Positions 48,514 to 56,929 of a DNA stretch of 64,000 nt are shown here, piece by piece. The translations under genes and the position numbers were made by a program. The notes under the pieces are model-generated. The model made no database searches, was not told the DNA's origin, and saw nothing but the letters and a program-made list of their open reading frames with translations. The stretch is from positions 135,800-199,799 of the forward strand of contig JAVSMW010000007.1 of NCBI GenBank assembly GCA_032027005.1, written 5' to 3'. The stretch comes from JAVSMW01 sp032027005. GTDB lineage: Bacteria > Bacillota > Thermincolia > Thermincolales > UBA2595. Within the stretch, counting starts at the first letter, position 1. Every line of letters starts with the position of its first letter.

Positions 48514-50127
48514 TTACCGCTCTTCAGTTCTCAGTTTATGAGCTATGCCGACAAAATCGCGGAACAAGGGGTGGGGCCGATTCGGCCTGGACTTGAATTC
48601 CGGATGAAACTGGGTTCCAACATACCATGGATGATCGGAAAGTTCAATTATCTCAACAAGCCTGTCATCAGGTGAAGTCCCACTGATGATCATGCCTTTA
48701 CTTTTTAACTGATCCCTGAATTCATTGTTAAATTCAAACCGGTGGCGGTGTCTCTCATAAATCAGGTCTTCCCCATAACCCTGGGACGCATTGGTTCCTT
48801 CAGCCACTTTGCAGGGATACAGCCCCAGTCTCATAGTCCCTCCTTTATCTTCTATATCCTTCTGTTCAGGCAGGAGATCTATTACCGGGTAGGGAGTATT
48901 AAAGTCGAACTCTGAGCTGTTGGCTCTAGCCAAACCGACATGTCTGGCAAACTCTATCACCGCGCACTGCATGCCAAGGCAAATCCCCAGGAAGGGCACT
49001 TTCCATTCCCGCGCATATTTGATAGCTTTAATCTTGCCTTCTATCCCCCGGTCTCCAAAACCGCCGGGAACCAATATTCCGTCAACACCGGAAAACTGAG
49101 CTTCTACCACCTCATCACCTTTTTCCAGGTCAACGGCGTTAATCCATTTTATATCAATGGCAGAATCATGATAAAGGCCGGCATGCCGCAGAGATTCAGC
49201 AACACTCATATAGGCATCGGGAAGCTCAACATATTTCCCGACAATAGCAATGGTTGTCCTATATTTAGGGTTCTTAATCTTCTCAACGATTTGGATCCAT
49301 TCTGTCATATCGGCTTCTTTGCAGTTTAGTCCCAGCCGTTCAATGACGATATCGTCAAGGCCTTCCTTTTCCATGTTGAGGGGAACCTCATAGATAGTGG
49401 GGGCATCTACGGCCTGAATAACCGCATCTTTATCAATATCACAGAAAAGAGCCAGTTTTTCCTCCATATCCTTGGACAAAGGCATTTCTGTCCGGCAAAC
49501 AACAACATCGGGCTGGATTCCGATACTTCTTAATTCCTTGACACTATGCTGAGTGGGCTTGGTTTTCAATTCCCCGGCAGCTTTAAGGTAGGGAACCAGT
49601 GTAACATGAATATACATCACATTTTCACGGCCCAAGTCACTCTTCAGCTGTCTGATAGCCTCCAGGAACGGCAGTGACTCAATATCCCCAACAGTTCCTC
49701 CAATTTCGGTGATTACCACATCAGGCTTACTTTCTTTAAGCACCCTCATTACCCGTTCTTTTATCTCATTGGTAACGTGCGGGATAACCTGCACTGTCCC
49801 GCCCAGGAAATCACCCTTCCGTTCCTTGGAAATTATTGACCAGTATATTTTACCGGTAGTAACATTGCTGCTTTTGCTGAGGTTTATATCAATAAACCTC
49901 TCGTAATGCCCCAGGTCAAGGTCTGTTTCAGCCCCGTCATCAGTAACAAATACCTCACCGTGTTGGTAAGGGCTCATGGTCCCGGGGTCAACATTTATAT
50001 ATGGATCAAATTTTTGGATGGCCACCTTAAGACCCCGGCTTTTGAGGAGGCGTCCCAAAGATGCTGCAGTGATTCCTTTGCCGAGAGATGACACAACTCC
50101 ACCGGTAACAAATACAAATTTAGCCAT
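48514..50127 (-). CDS. pyrG: CTP synthase
   Basis: Aminates UTP to CTP using glutamine; 537 residues. Synthetase domain KFVFVTGGVVSSLGKGITAA, DPYINVDPGTMSPYQHGEV; glutaminase domain with nucleophile Cys in FLGICLGMQCAV and the His-Glu pair in GTQFHPEFKSRP. Own promoter upstream; follows rpoE as in Bacillus. Confidence 0.97.
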   Translation of the reverse strand: MAKFVFVTGGVVSSLGKGITAASLGRLLKSRGLKVAIQKFDPYINVDPGTMSPYQHGEVFVTDDGAETDLDLGHYERFIDINLSKSSNVTTGKIYWSIISKERKGDFLGGTVQVIPHVTNEIKERVMRVLKESKPDVVITEIGGTVGDIESLPFLEAIRQLKSDLGRENVMYIHVTLVPYLKAAGELKTKPTQHSVKELRSIGIQPDVVVCRTEMPLSKDMEEKLALFCDIDKDAVIQAVDAPTIYEVPLNMEKEGLDDIVIERLGLNCKEADMTEWIQIVEKIKNPKYRTTIAIVGKYVELPDAYMSVAESLRHAGLYHDSAIDIKWINAVDLEKGDEVVEAQFSGVDGILVPGGFGDRGIEGKIKAIKYAREWKVPFLGICLGMQCAVIEFARHVGLARANSSEFDFNTPYPVIDLLPEQKDIEDKGGTMRLGLYPCKVAEGTNASQGYGEDLIYERHRHRFEFNNEFRDQLKSKGMIISGTSPDDRLVEIIELSDHPWYVGTQFHPEFKSRPNRPHPLFRDFVGIAHKLRTEER

Positions 50128-50182
50128 ATTTTCCTCCTATCCATAACGGGTCAAAATATATGTTGGAAAACTTACCTACAAC

Positions 50183-50212
50183 ATTCTATCCTTAGTTGAG
50201 GCAGCCTGTCAA
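50183..50212 (-). promoter_or_regulatory. SigA-type promoter of pyrG
   Basis: Minus-strand perfect -35 TTGACA (50207-50212), 18-base spacer, -10 TAGAAT (50183-50188). The predicted start lacks the GGGC initial run that underlies reiterative-transcription attenuation of pyrG in B. subtilis. Confidence 0.75.
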
Positions 50213-50253
50213 GGGCAAAACAGCGTTCTGTAGTTCCGGGCCAAAATAAGAAA

Positions 50254-50278
50254 AAGTGCGTGGTGCCACCACGCACTT
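50254..50278 (-). terminator. Terminator of rpoE
   Basis: Perfect 11-bp stem AAGTGCGTGGT / ACCACGCACTT with a 3-base loop and a T5 tract on the minus strand, immediately at the rpoE stop. Confidence 0.9.
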
Positions 50279-50571
50279 TAATTTTCCCAATCTTCCTCAT
50301 GTTTATCGAGACTTTGCTGCCTATATGGCATCCATTCCCGCAATCCCCAAACGCCTTTGCCCACATAAAAAAACCGGCCGTCCAAATTCAATTCAGTATG
50401 TATCCCTGCCATAATGTGTTCTCGTTTTTTTCCCGGCAGTGGTTTTAGAGCCATAACTTCTTCAATTAAATCCCGGAAATACAATGGAGCACCTTTTGCC
50501 TTTAGAATGGCATGTGCCAGGTCCGCTTCAGACATCTGCCGATTAACCTCTAAACATTTAATTGCAGCCAT
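50278..50571 (-). CDS. rpoE: RNA polymerase delta-like protein RpoE (short form)
   Basis: A 97-residue protein with a HARE-HTH domain (MSEADLAHAILKAKGAPLYF, LNLDGRFFYVGKGVWGLREW), matching the N-terminal half of RNA polymerase delta. The long acidic tail of B. subtilis RpoE (about 80 residues) is absent; only a short mixed tail (DKHEEDWEN) remains. The start at ATG 50571 has AAGGTG 6 bases upstream. Position before pyrG supports the identity. Confidence 0.85.
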   Translation of the reverse strand: MAAIKCLEVNRQMSEADLAHAILKAKGAPLYFRDLIEEVMALKPLPGKKREHIMAGIHTELNLDGRFFYVGKGVWGLREWMPYRQQSLDKHEEDWEN

Positions 50572-50689
50572 GTGCATCACCTTCCCGTAACTATTTCCCG
50601 CCTTTACCTACAACATTTTAGGAAAATATTCGACCCTGTGGGAGTATTTTCCTGCATAATGGGTAAAATTTTGTCGATAATTGCTTTTA

Positions 50690-50735
50690 ATAAAGTGAAA
50701 CATACTTCAGGTGGCGCTTAGCCATCGGATAAAAC
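50690..50735 (+). repeat. Short copy of the TTAGCCATCGGAT repeat family
   Basis: Carries both ends of the longer element at 57802-57935, AAAGTGAAACxTACTTCAGG and TTAGCCATCGGAT, with the central ~90 bases missing. Lies in the rpoE/plus-strand-gene divergent gap. Confidence 0.65.
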
Positions 50736-50777
50736 CCAAAATTCTGAGAATAATAGAGTCACGGAAGGTGATATTAA

Positions 50778-51227
50778 ATGAAACATGACCGGATTATGGC
50801 TGGGGCAATAGCAGGTTGTATAGGTACAGCAGCTCAGAATATATATGGCCAGACCGCCAAAGCTTTAGGAATCACAGACAGGGCATTCTTGGATTTTGCC
50901 AGGATAATACTGTTCCATAAGTCTTATGGGGGAGTATTTGGATTTATTGCAGGGTTTATTGCACATTTAACCTTCGGTATGCTGTCGGGTGCTCTTTTTG
51001 CCTATGTTATCCGCAAGAGCTCAAGCACACACCTGTATTTCAAAGGGTCGGTAATGGGGGCTGCCATCTGGTTTTTCAGCTTGGGAATAGGAACTTTATA
51101 TAATCTACCGATGTTTGTAGATATTCCTCCGATTCCGGCACTGTCAATCTTTGTTGGGGCACTGATTTGGGGGCTGGTAACGGCATTTTCATTGAAAATC
51201 CTGGAAAAGAAAACTAACCTGATTTGA
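50778..51227 (+). CDS. Small four-helix membrane protein of unknown function
   Basis: A 149-residue protein with four membrane segments (about 6-22, 48-78, 88-110, 116-140). GAAGGTGAT precedes ATG 50778. The opening GAIAGCIGTAAQNIYGQTAKAL and later FIAHLTFGMLSGALFAYVI are not linked to a family I can name with confidence. It is divergent from rpoE and has a terminator shared with ppiB. Upstream (50669-50681) TTTTGTCGATAAT resembles a Spo0A box imperfectly. Confidence 0.75.
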   Translation: MKHDRIMAGAIAGCIGTAAQNIYGQTAKALGITDRAFLDFARIILFHKSYGGVFGFIAGFIAHLTFGMLSGALFAYVIRKSSSTHLYFKGSVMGAAIWFFSLGIGTLYNLPMFVDIPPIPALSIFVGALIWGLVTAFSLKILEKKTNLI

Positions 51228-51251
51228 TTCAATAGCTCTATCTATATGATT

Positions 51252-51275
51252 AAAGCAGCCAAGAATGGCTGCTTT
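51252..51275. terminator. Bidirectional terminator between the membrane gene and ppiB
   Basis: Perfect stem AAAGCAGCC / GGCTGCTTT, loop AAGAAT, with T6 on the plus side and T-rich sequence on the minus side. Serves the two convergent genes. Confidence 0.9.
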
Positions 51276-51284
51276 TTTACTGAT

Positions 51285-51710
51285 TTATTCATCTACAACA
51301 GTGACTTTATTCATCTTGTCACCGGGATTTATTTTATCTACCACATCCATGCCCTCAATAACTTTGCCAAAAACAGTGTGCACTCCGTCTAAGTGCGGCT
51401 GCGGCTCATAGACAACAAAGAACTGGCTGCCTCCGGTATTGGGTCCCCTGTGAGCCATTGAGAGAGACCCGCGCTCGTGCTTGTTGGGGTTAATTTCACA
51501 GTCGATGGTATAACCTGGTCCGCCTGTACCATTACCGGCCGGACACCCGCCTTGGGCTACAAATCCAGGAATAACCCGGTGAAAGGATATCCCGTTGTAA
51601 AAGCCGCTGTTGGCCAGTTTTTCAAAGTTAGCCACAGTGTTAGGTGCCTCTTTGTCAAAAAACTCGATAACAATTTTGCCTTTGTCCATTTCAATGATAC
51701 CTTTTTTCAT
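51285..51710 (-). CDS. ppiB: Peptidyl-prolyl cis-trans isomerase (cyclophilin)
   Basis: A cytosolic cyclophilin of 141 residues: ISFHRVIPGFVAQGGCP (with catalytic Arg), SMAHRGPNTGGSQFFV and LDGVHTVFGKVIEGMDVV are intact. No signal peptide. Monocistronic between a terminator and the repeat element. Confidence 0.95.
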   Translation of the reverse strand: MKKGIIEMDKGKIVIEFFDKEAPNTVANFEKLANSGFYNGISFHRVIPGFVAQGGCPAGNGTGGPGYTIDCEINPNKHERGSLSMAHRGPNTGGSQFFVVYEPQPHLDGVHTVFGKVIEGMDVVDKINPGDKMNKVTVVDE

Positions 51711-51780
51711 GCGATTACCTCCAAGTTAGTAATAATATATTTTTTATCATCAAGGCTAAATGTCTTTGGAAACAAAACAA

Positions 51781-52061
51781 ACCACAGAGACACAGAGCCT
51801 AATAAGCAACAATATGGTCAGAGGGTAATTCAATTTGGCACTACACTGTTTGATGATGCATCATCTTTTATGATTATCTCATATGACTATTTTCATACTT
51901 CAGATAGTCCTCTATTACAATTACAATGGACATCTCAGTAAACTAAAAAAGCACCGAAGAGTGCGCAGATGCGCAGAGAAAAATTATACACTTAGCTAGA
52001 AGGAATCACCCTGTTTAGCACTATCCCCTCTGTGCCTCTGTGCCTCCGCGCCCTCTGTGGT
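51781..52061. repeat. CACAGAG-family element with inverted ends (MITE-like)
   Basis: Left end ACCACAGAGACACAGAG (51781-51797) and right end CTCTGTGCCTCTGTGCC...CTCTGTGGT (52028-52061) are inverted copies of the same motif. An internal related run GTGCGCAGATGCGCAGAG (51961-51978) is present. The ~280-base interior carries no gene. It fills the gap between ppiB and argS. Confidence 0.7.
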
Positions 52062-52095
52062 ATTTTTTTATTTTTTCACCATTGCTTACGAGCGC

Positions 52096-53784
52096 CTACA
52101 TAGACTCCGGAGCAGTCAGCCCCAGCAGTCCCAAAGCCCTGCGCACTACTGCCCGCACCGACTTAACCAGGACCAGGCGGGCCTTTTGCAGTTCTTCGTC
52201 ATCTACCATAACCCTATTGCTGTTGTAGAAACTATGGAATAAACCTGCCAATTCATGAGCATACCGGGCCATCCTGTGGGGCTCCAGATTCACTGCGGCA
52301 GCAGAAATTTCCGTTGGGAAATCCACCAGTTTTCTAATCAGCTCCAGCTCAGCAGGCTCCTGCAGCCGCTCCAGGTCACAAGCTCCGGCTTTCGGCAAGG
52401 TTCCGCCCTTATCCTCCATCTGGCGGAGAATACTGCATATCCGGGCGTGGGCGTACTGGATATAATATACCGGGTTATCCGTGGATTGAGATTTAGCCAG
52501 ATCCATATCAAAATCCAGGTGACTGTCAGGGCTGCGCATTACAAAGAAGTATCTGGCGGCATCTTTGCCAACTTCAGCGATCAGTTCTTCTAAAGTAATA
52601 AATTCTCCTGAGCGCTTGGACATCCTGATAATTTCCCCGCCCTTAAACAACCTGACCAGCTGCATCAATACAATGTCAAGATTGTCTGATTCATATCCCA
52701 GGGCCTTCACTGCACCTTTAAGCCTGGCCACATGACCATGATGGTCAGCACCCCAAATATTTATAACCCATTGAAAGCCGCGGTCAAATTTGTTTTTGTG
52801 GTAGGCGATATCGGCCGCAAAATAAGTCGGGATGCCATTACCTCTGACCAGCACCTCATCCTTTTCTTCCCCAAAGGCTGTTGTCTTCAGCCATATTGCG
52901 CCTTCATTTTCATAAATATAATCCCCGGCCCGCAGTTCAGCAATGGCAGAGCTGACAGCCCCGGAGTCGTGCAGGGTTTTTTCACTGAACCAGACATCAT
53001 AGTTGACGCCAAACTGGCTGAGGTTGCCGCGGATAGCATTAAGCTTCTCCGCCAGGGCATACTCAACAAATTCAGCCTTTCTCGCTTCCGGGTCCATGTT
53101 GAGATATTTTTGGTCGGGGTCAGCTGCGATCAAACCTTTTACTGTATCAATTATATCCTGACCATGATAGCCCTCCTCAGGAAAAGGAACATCCTGCCCC
53201 ATCAGCTGGAAATACCTGGCCTCCAAAGACCTGCCAAAATTCTCAATCTGGTTTCCCGTATCATTAATATAAAATTCCCTGCTTACATCAAAGCCCGCCG
53301 CCTGCATTAGATTAGCCATAGTGTCGCCCAAAGCGGCTCCCCGGGCATTGCCCATATGTAATAAACCTGTGGGGTTGGCACTGACAAATTCCACCTGAAC
53401 CTTTTTTCCTTGACCGGCATTACTGTCGCCATACTTGTCCCCCTGTTCCTCAATCTGAGGCAGGACTTCATAAACCCACTTGCTGTCAAGGTAGAAATTA
53501 ATAAAACCAGGACCGGCAATCTCTACTTTCGCCATACTGGAACCCTCTTTACTAAAGTGGTTATTGAGGATTTCGGCTACCTGGCGCGGAGCCATTTTAG
53601 CCTGCCGGGCCAACAGCATAGCTATATTAGTGGCAAAATCGCCATGCCCTTTGTCCCGCGGTACCTCCAACACAAAATCCGGCAGGGTCTCAAAATTCAG
53701 GGCACCGTTTCTTCTGGCATTTTCTGCAGCTATTTGAATGTTTTGCACAATTTGTCCTTTAACTCTCTCCAAAACCGATTCCAT
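52096..53784 (-). CDS. argS: Arginyl-tRNA synthetase
   Basis: Class I synthetase, 562 residues. FVSANPTGLLHMGNARGAAL contains the HIGH-like HMGN; KMSKS appears as RMSKRSGEFITLEE. N-terminal Add-1 domain and C-terminal anticodon-binding helical domain (DALPH-type, LAGLFHSFYNSNRVM) are both present. It is two bases from the stop of the ywiB-like gene, as in Bacillus. Confidence 0.97.
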   Translation of the reverse strand: MESVLERVKGQIVQNIQIAAENARRNGALNFETLPDFVLEVPRDKGHGDFATNIAMLLARQAKMAPRQVAEILNNHFSKEGSSMAKVEIAGPGFINFYLDSKWVYEVLPQIEEQGDKYGDSNAGQGKKVQVEFVSANPTGLLHMGNARGAALGDTMANLMQAAGFDVSREFYINDTGNQIENFGRSLEARYFQLMGQDVPFPEEGYHGQDIIDTVKGLIAADPDQKYLNMDPEARKAEFVEYALAEKLNAIRGNLSQFGVNYDVWFSEKTLHDSGAVSSAIAELRAGDYIYENEGAIWLKTTAFGEEKDEVLVRGNGIPTYFAADIAYHKNKFDRGFQWVINIWGADHHGHVARLKGAVKALGYESDNLDIVLMQLVRLFKGGEIIRMSKRSGEFITLEELIAEVGKDAARYFFVMRSPDSHLDFDMDLAKSQSTDNPVYYIQYAHARICSILRQMEDKGGTLPKAGACDLERLQEPAELELIRKLVDFPTEISAAAVNLEPHRMARYAHELAGLFHSFYNSNRVMVDDEELQKARLVLVKSVRAVVRRALGLLGLTAPESM

Positions 53785-53785
53785 T

Positions 53786-54208
53786 TTATGCCTCCCTAAC
53801 TACCAGTGACAACAGGTTATCACTAATTTTCTGGTTTTCAACCTCTAACTCATATTCAAGATTAATACTGCCGCCCATCTCTGTCAAGTTTATATCAACT
53901 TTTGACGGAGTAACAGCCATATACATGACACCATATGGGGTAATATAGTTCCCCTGGTGTCTCTGCCCTTTTTCAAAAACCTGGCGTTGTTCTGAAGTTC
54001 CCGCCCGGTTTAAAGTAATCCGGTCGTCTTCAGCCTTTAGACAAGTGGTGGTACCATGCATTCCGGTGACTTCAGATTCCCCATATATGATAAAATAGGC
54101 GCCTTTTTTTAAATAATAATTTCCTTTTGTAGTCAATTCCTGAGTGTCAACTTCCCCAAACTCATTAATCTGAGTCCCGGTAACTGTAATGATAACCTCT
54201 TTATTCAT
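53786..54208 (-). CDS. ywiB: DUF1934 family beta-barrel protein (YwiB-like)
   Basis: A 140-residue protein: GEVDTQELTTKGNYYLKKGA, YFIIYGESEVTGMHGTTTCL, YGVMYMAVTPSKVDI and INLEYELEVENQ match DUF1934 (YwiB), a lipocalin-like fold of unknown function. Upstream of argS, the conserved ywiB-argS pair. Confidence 0.9.
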   Translation of the reverse strand: MNKEVIITVTGTQINEFGEVDTQELTTKGNYYLKKGAYFIIYGESEVTGMHGTTTCLKAEDDRITLNRAGTSEQRQVFEKGQRHQGNYITPYGVMYMAVTPSKVDINLTEMGGSINLEYELEVENQKISDNLLSLVVREA

Positions 54209-54320
54209 AGTACACTGCCTTTCGTAGCATCTATTTCATTATTATACCAGAAAAGGGCATGAGCTACACTAAGAATATTTGGATAAGCTCACCTGCATTT
54301 TTGTTAAGCCCATGCCGTGC

Positions 54321-54589
54321 AGGTATGACCGTTTACTCCGGTTTCTCTGGGCGGCATCTACTCATCTAGCCGTAAAACTCCGGCAGCAAGCCGGCGTCCC
54401 CGAACTTGACGGCTCAGAATGCATTCCTAACAAGATGGCCACCTCCCATTTCGCTATTACTGCCAGCGAAACTTCCCGGTGGCCTTCGCCGTCTGCGGAC
54501 ATACGGGGACTCTCCGGCTTGCTGCTCTCCGTCTTACGGCAAGATTCGTGACGATACCGCCCAAGAAACCTCCGTAAACGGTCATACCT
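54321..54589. repeat. Long inverted-repeat (foldback) element
   Basis: Two arms of about 85 bases, beginning AGGTATGACCGTTTAC on each strand (54321 inward, and 54589 inward), then GGTTTCT, TGGGCGG, GCCGTAA, CAGCAAGCCGG and GTCCCCG in the same order, with small gaps. The ~100-base centre has further pairing (GGTGGCC/GGCCACC-type). G+C-richer than its surroundings; no gene on either strand looks real. It accounts for most of the gap between ywiB and vapC. Confidence 0.75.
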
Positions 54590-54734
54590 ACTCTGAATTA
54601 TGCTAAACTAAAAATTTAAGGTTTACCCAAGTAATCTTACTGTGCCGTATGGGTGGAGTAGTGGGGAGTGAATTCGAACGCGATTTGGAGGGCAAATTAA
54701 AAAACCTGTGTGGCGATTTCCATACAGGTTTTTA

Positions 54735-55157
54735 TTACGACTCTCCAACTGGATCAATGATACTTAAAGCTTCAAATTGCGCAATCTTTAAGAAATCGGA
54801 TATGTTGTGTGTCACCAGAGATGCTTCTTCAATTATTGCTGTCGCCGCTATTAAAGCGTCCGGTAATTTGATTTTAACCCCAATTTCTTTTCCCTTTGCC
54901 CTAATTTCGCCGGCCTTTCTGGCGATAACAGAATCTACTTTAATAATTCGGGCATCAGAAAATAACTCATCGATGTTTTCCTTTATTTTATCCGGTAAAC
55001 GCCTGGAAAATAACTCTGCTTCAACAACGACAGGATATAAAATGTCTGTCTTTTCATCATCGTAAATTTCATCCACGAATTTTACGATTTTTTCATATTC
55101 GCTTTTGGCCTGAAGGGTGTAAATGACAATATTAGTGTCTATCACATATTTAGTCAA
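54735..55157 (-). CDS. vapC: PIN-domain toxin VapC
   Basis: A 140-residue PIN endoribonuclease. Acidic metal ligands appear in YVIDTNIVIYTL (Asp), VVVEAELFS (Glu), IKLPDALIAATAI (Asp) and VTHNISDF (Asp), the standard set. I chose TTG 55157, with GGGAGG 9 bases upstream and overlapping the antitoxin stop; a frame from 55184 runs through the ribosome site. Expected to cleave RNA, probably tRNA, when freed from its antitoxin. Confidence 0.92.
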   Translation of the reverse strand: MTKYVIDTNIVIYTLQAKSEYEKIVKFVDEIYDDEKTDILYPVVVEAELFSRRLPDKIKENIDELFSDARIIKVDSVIARKAGEIRAKGKEIGVKIKLPDALIAATAIIEEASLVTHNISDFLKIAQFEALSIIDPVGES

Positions 55158-55413
55158 TAGACTCGACCTCCCTGTCATCCTCATCCCTGAGAGAGAGAAT
55201 CTCCTGCGCCAACTTATCGTCTTTAAGACATCCGGCTATCTTTTTAATTATCCCTTTAGGCCGGGAATTGCACAGTGGTTTAATCGTCACTCCGCCAATA
55301 ATAATTTCAAAACCCAATGGTTGCCCTTCCCGGATAGCCAGAGTATCTATAACTTCCTTAGGAAGCGATACAACTAGACTATTCCCGGATTTGAACACTT
55401 TTCTCGTTTCCAT
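55150..55413 (-). CDS. vapB: AbrB/MazE-family antitoxin VapB
   Basis: An 87-residue protein with an N-terminal SpoVT-AbrB swapped-hairpin domain (RKVFKSGNSLVVSLPKEVID, LAIREGQPLGFEI) and an acidic C-terminal tail that would wrap the toxin. Overlaps vapC by eight bases. A promoter lies about 40 bases upstream. Confidence 0.92.
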   Translation of the reverse strand: METRKVFKSGNSLVVSLPKEVIDTLAIREGQPLGFEIIIGGVTIKPLCNSRPKGIIKKIAGCLKDDKLAQEILSLRDEDDREVESID

Positions 55414-55450
55414 TATTTCAACACCATCCCCGTAAGCACCGTCTAGACAT

Positions 55451-55478
55451 AGTATAGCATAATTTTAGGGAAAATCAA
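55451..55478 (-). promoter_or_regulatory. Predicted vapBC promoter
   Basis: Minus-strand -35 TTGATT (55473-55478), 16-base spacer, -10 TATACT (55451-55456). Probably autoregulated by VapBC, as is usual for the family. Confidence 0.5.
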
Positions 55479-55526
55479 CTTTAACATTGATCATTTTAGT
55501 CGTATACGTGGGGCAGACATACTGAG

Positions 55527-55701
55527 GGGCGGCCGATTGGGCCGCCCTTACCCCCCCTGATGATTAGCATATCGTCTGCCCTGGTCCTGACTTTTTGCAT
55601 TCTTACCGTGGTCCTGCCGTTATGAAATTAATTCAACAGTATGCGGCCTCATTCCTGCAATATGCCTTCAATTTGTAATGACCCGCCTTTCCGGCGGGTC
55701 A
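55527..55701. other. Intergenic region with two strong hairpins (vapB to aminotransferase)
   Basis: Contains GGGCGGCC / GGCCGCCC (55527-55547) and TGACCCGCC / GGCGGGTCA (55679-55701). The second lies 32 bases after the aminotransferase stop and may be its terminator, though the T stretch is weak. No gene seen. Confidence 0.55.
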
Positions 55702-55732
55702 TCAATGTTATCCTTACATGCGAGCCTTTAAA

Positions 55733-56929
55733 CTAACCACAGGCTTCTTTGATAAATGGCAGCTGTTTGACGAATCTGCCAATCCGTTCAAGGGCCTCGG
55801 TCAGGTTTTCCACAGAAGCGGCATAAGAGCACCTGATATGACCTTCACCTACTCCGTTACTGCCAAACACATTGCCCGGAACCACGGCAACCTTAGCCTC
55901 CATCAATAACCTCTCAGCAAACTCTTCGGAAGACAAGCCGGTATTCTTCACTGAAGGAAAGGCGTAAAATGCTCCTTTGGGTTCAAAACAAGACAGGCCT
56001 ATTTCATTGAACCCCTTCACCACCAGCTTGCGCCTGCGGTCATATTCGGCAACCATTTTCATCATTTCGTCCCTGCCGTTTTGGAGAGCCTCCAGGGCAG
56101 CCATCTGGGCAGTCACAGGGGCGCAGAGCATGGTATACTGGTGGATTTTGGTCATGTGGCCGATTACTTCAGGGTGCCCGCAGGCATAGCCCATCCGCCA
56201 GCCCGTCATGGCATAGGCCTTGGAAAAGCCATTAAGTAAAATAGTCCGGTTTTTCATGGCCGGCAGAGAGGCAAAACATGTATGTTTACCCTGATATGTC
56301 AGTTTATCATAAACTTCATCGGAAATTACTATTAAGTCGTGTTTTTTCACTACCTTGGCAATTTCCATCAGCTCTTCCCGGGAAATAGTCGCTCCGGTAG
56401 GATTGTTGGGATAACTGAGAATAAGGGCCTTGGTCCGGGGGGTAATTTTTTCTTCGATTTGGGCAGCTGTAACCTGAAAATCATTGTCAGCAGTAGTGGA
56501 GATAGGAACCGGCACACCACCCGCCAGGCTGGTACACGGTGAATAAGAAACATAACAGGGTTCTGCTATAAGTACCTCATCACCCGGTGAAACGATAGCC
56601 CGCAAAGCCAAATCCATACCTTCGCTTACCCCAACGGTAACCAGCACTTCGTTACTTGGTTCATACTTGACCTCATAATCATTGTAGAGACTGCGGGCAA
56701 TCTCTTCACGTAATTCAAGGAGGCCCCAGTTAGAAGTATACATGGTATAGCCCTTTTCCAGAGAATAAATGCAAGCCTCCCGAACATGCCATGGTGTCAC
56801 AAAGTCCGGCTCCCCAACACCAAGGGAGATAACACCTTTCATTTCTGAAACCAGATCAAAAAAACGCCGGATGCCAGAGGGCGGAATTGTTTTAACCGCT
56901 GGGGACAATTTATCCTGCCAGCTTATCAT
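55733..56929 (-). CDS. PLP-dependent aminotransferase class I/II
   Basis: A 398-residue fold-type I aminotransferase: GVISLGVGEPDFVTPWHVRE, LILSYPNNPTGATIS, ISDEVYDKLTY and the PLP lysine in NGFSKAYAMTGWRMGYA. Closest to the aspartate/alanine/aromatic aminotransferases that pair with Lrp regulators in Firmicutes. It overlaps the Lrp gene by four bases and is under the same T-box, so it should respond to charging of one tRNA. The amino-acid substrate is not certain; the T-box specifier region may point to alanine. Confidence 0.92.
   Translation of the reverse strand: MISWQDKLSPAVKTIPPSGIRRFFDLVSEMKGVISLGVGEPDFVTPWHVREACIYSLEKGYTMYTSNWGLLELREEIARSLYNDYEVKYEPSNEVLVTVGVSEGMDLALRAIVSPGDEVLIAEPCYVSYSPCTSLAGGVPVPISTTADNDFQVTAAQIEEKITPRTKALILSYPNNPTGATISREELMEIAKVVKKHDLIVISDEVYDKLTYQGKHTCFASLPAMKNRTILLNGFSKAYAMTGWRMGYACGHPEVIGHMTKIHQYTMLCAPVTAQMAALEALQNGRDEMMKMVAEYDRRRKLVVKGFNEIGLSCFEPKGAFYAFPSVKNTGLSSEEFAERLLMEAKVAVVPGNVFGSNGVGEGHIRCSYAASVENLTEALERIGRFVKQLPFIKEACG

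Noticed and set aside
54279..54551. 90-codon plus-strand frame in the foldback element
   Set aside because: It runs through both inverted-repeat arms, lacks a good ribosome site and has no protein-like pattern; the DNA structure explains the region better.
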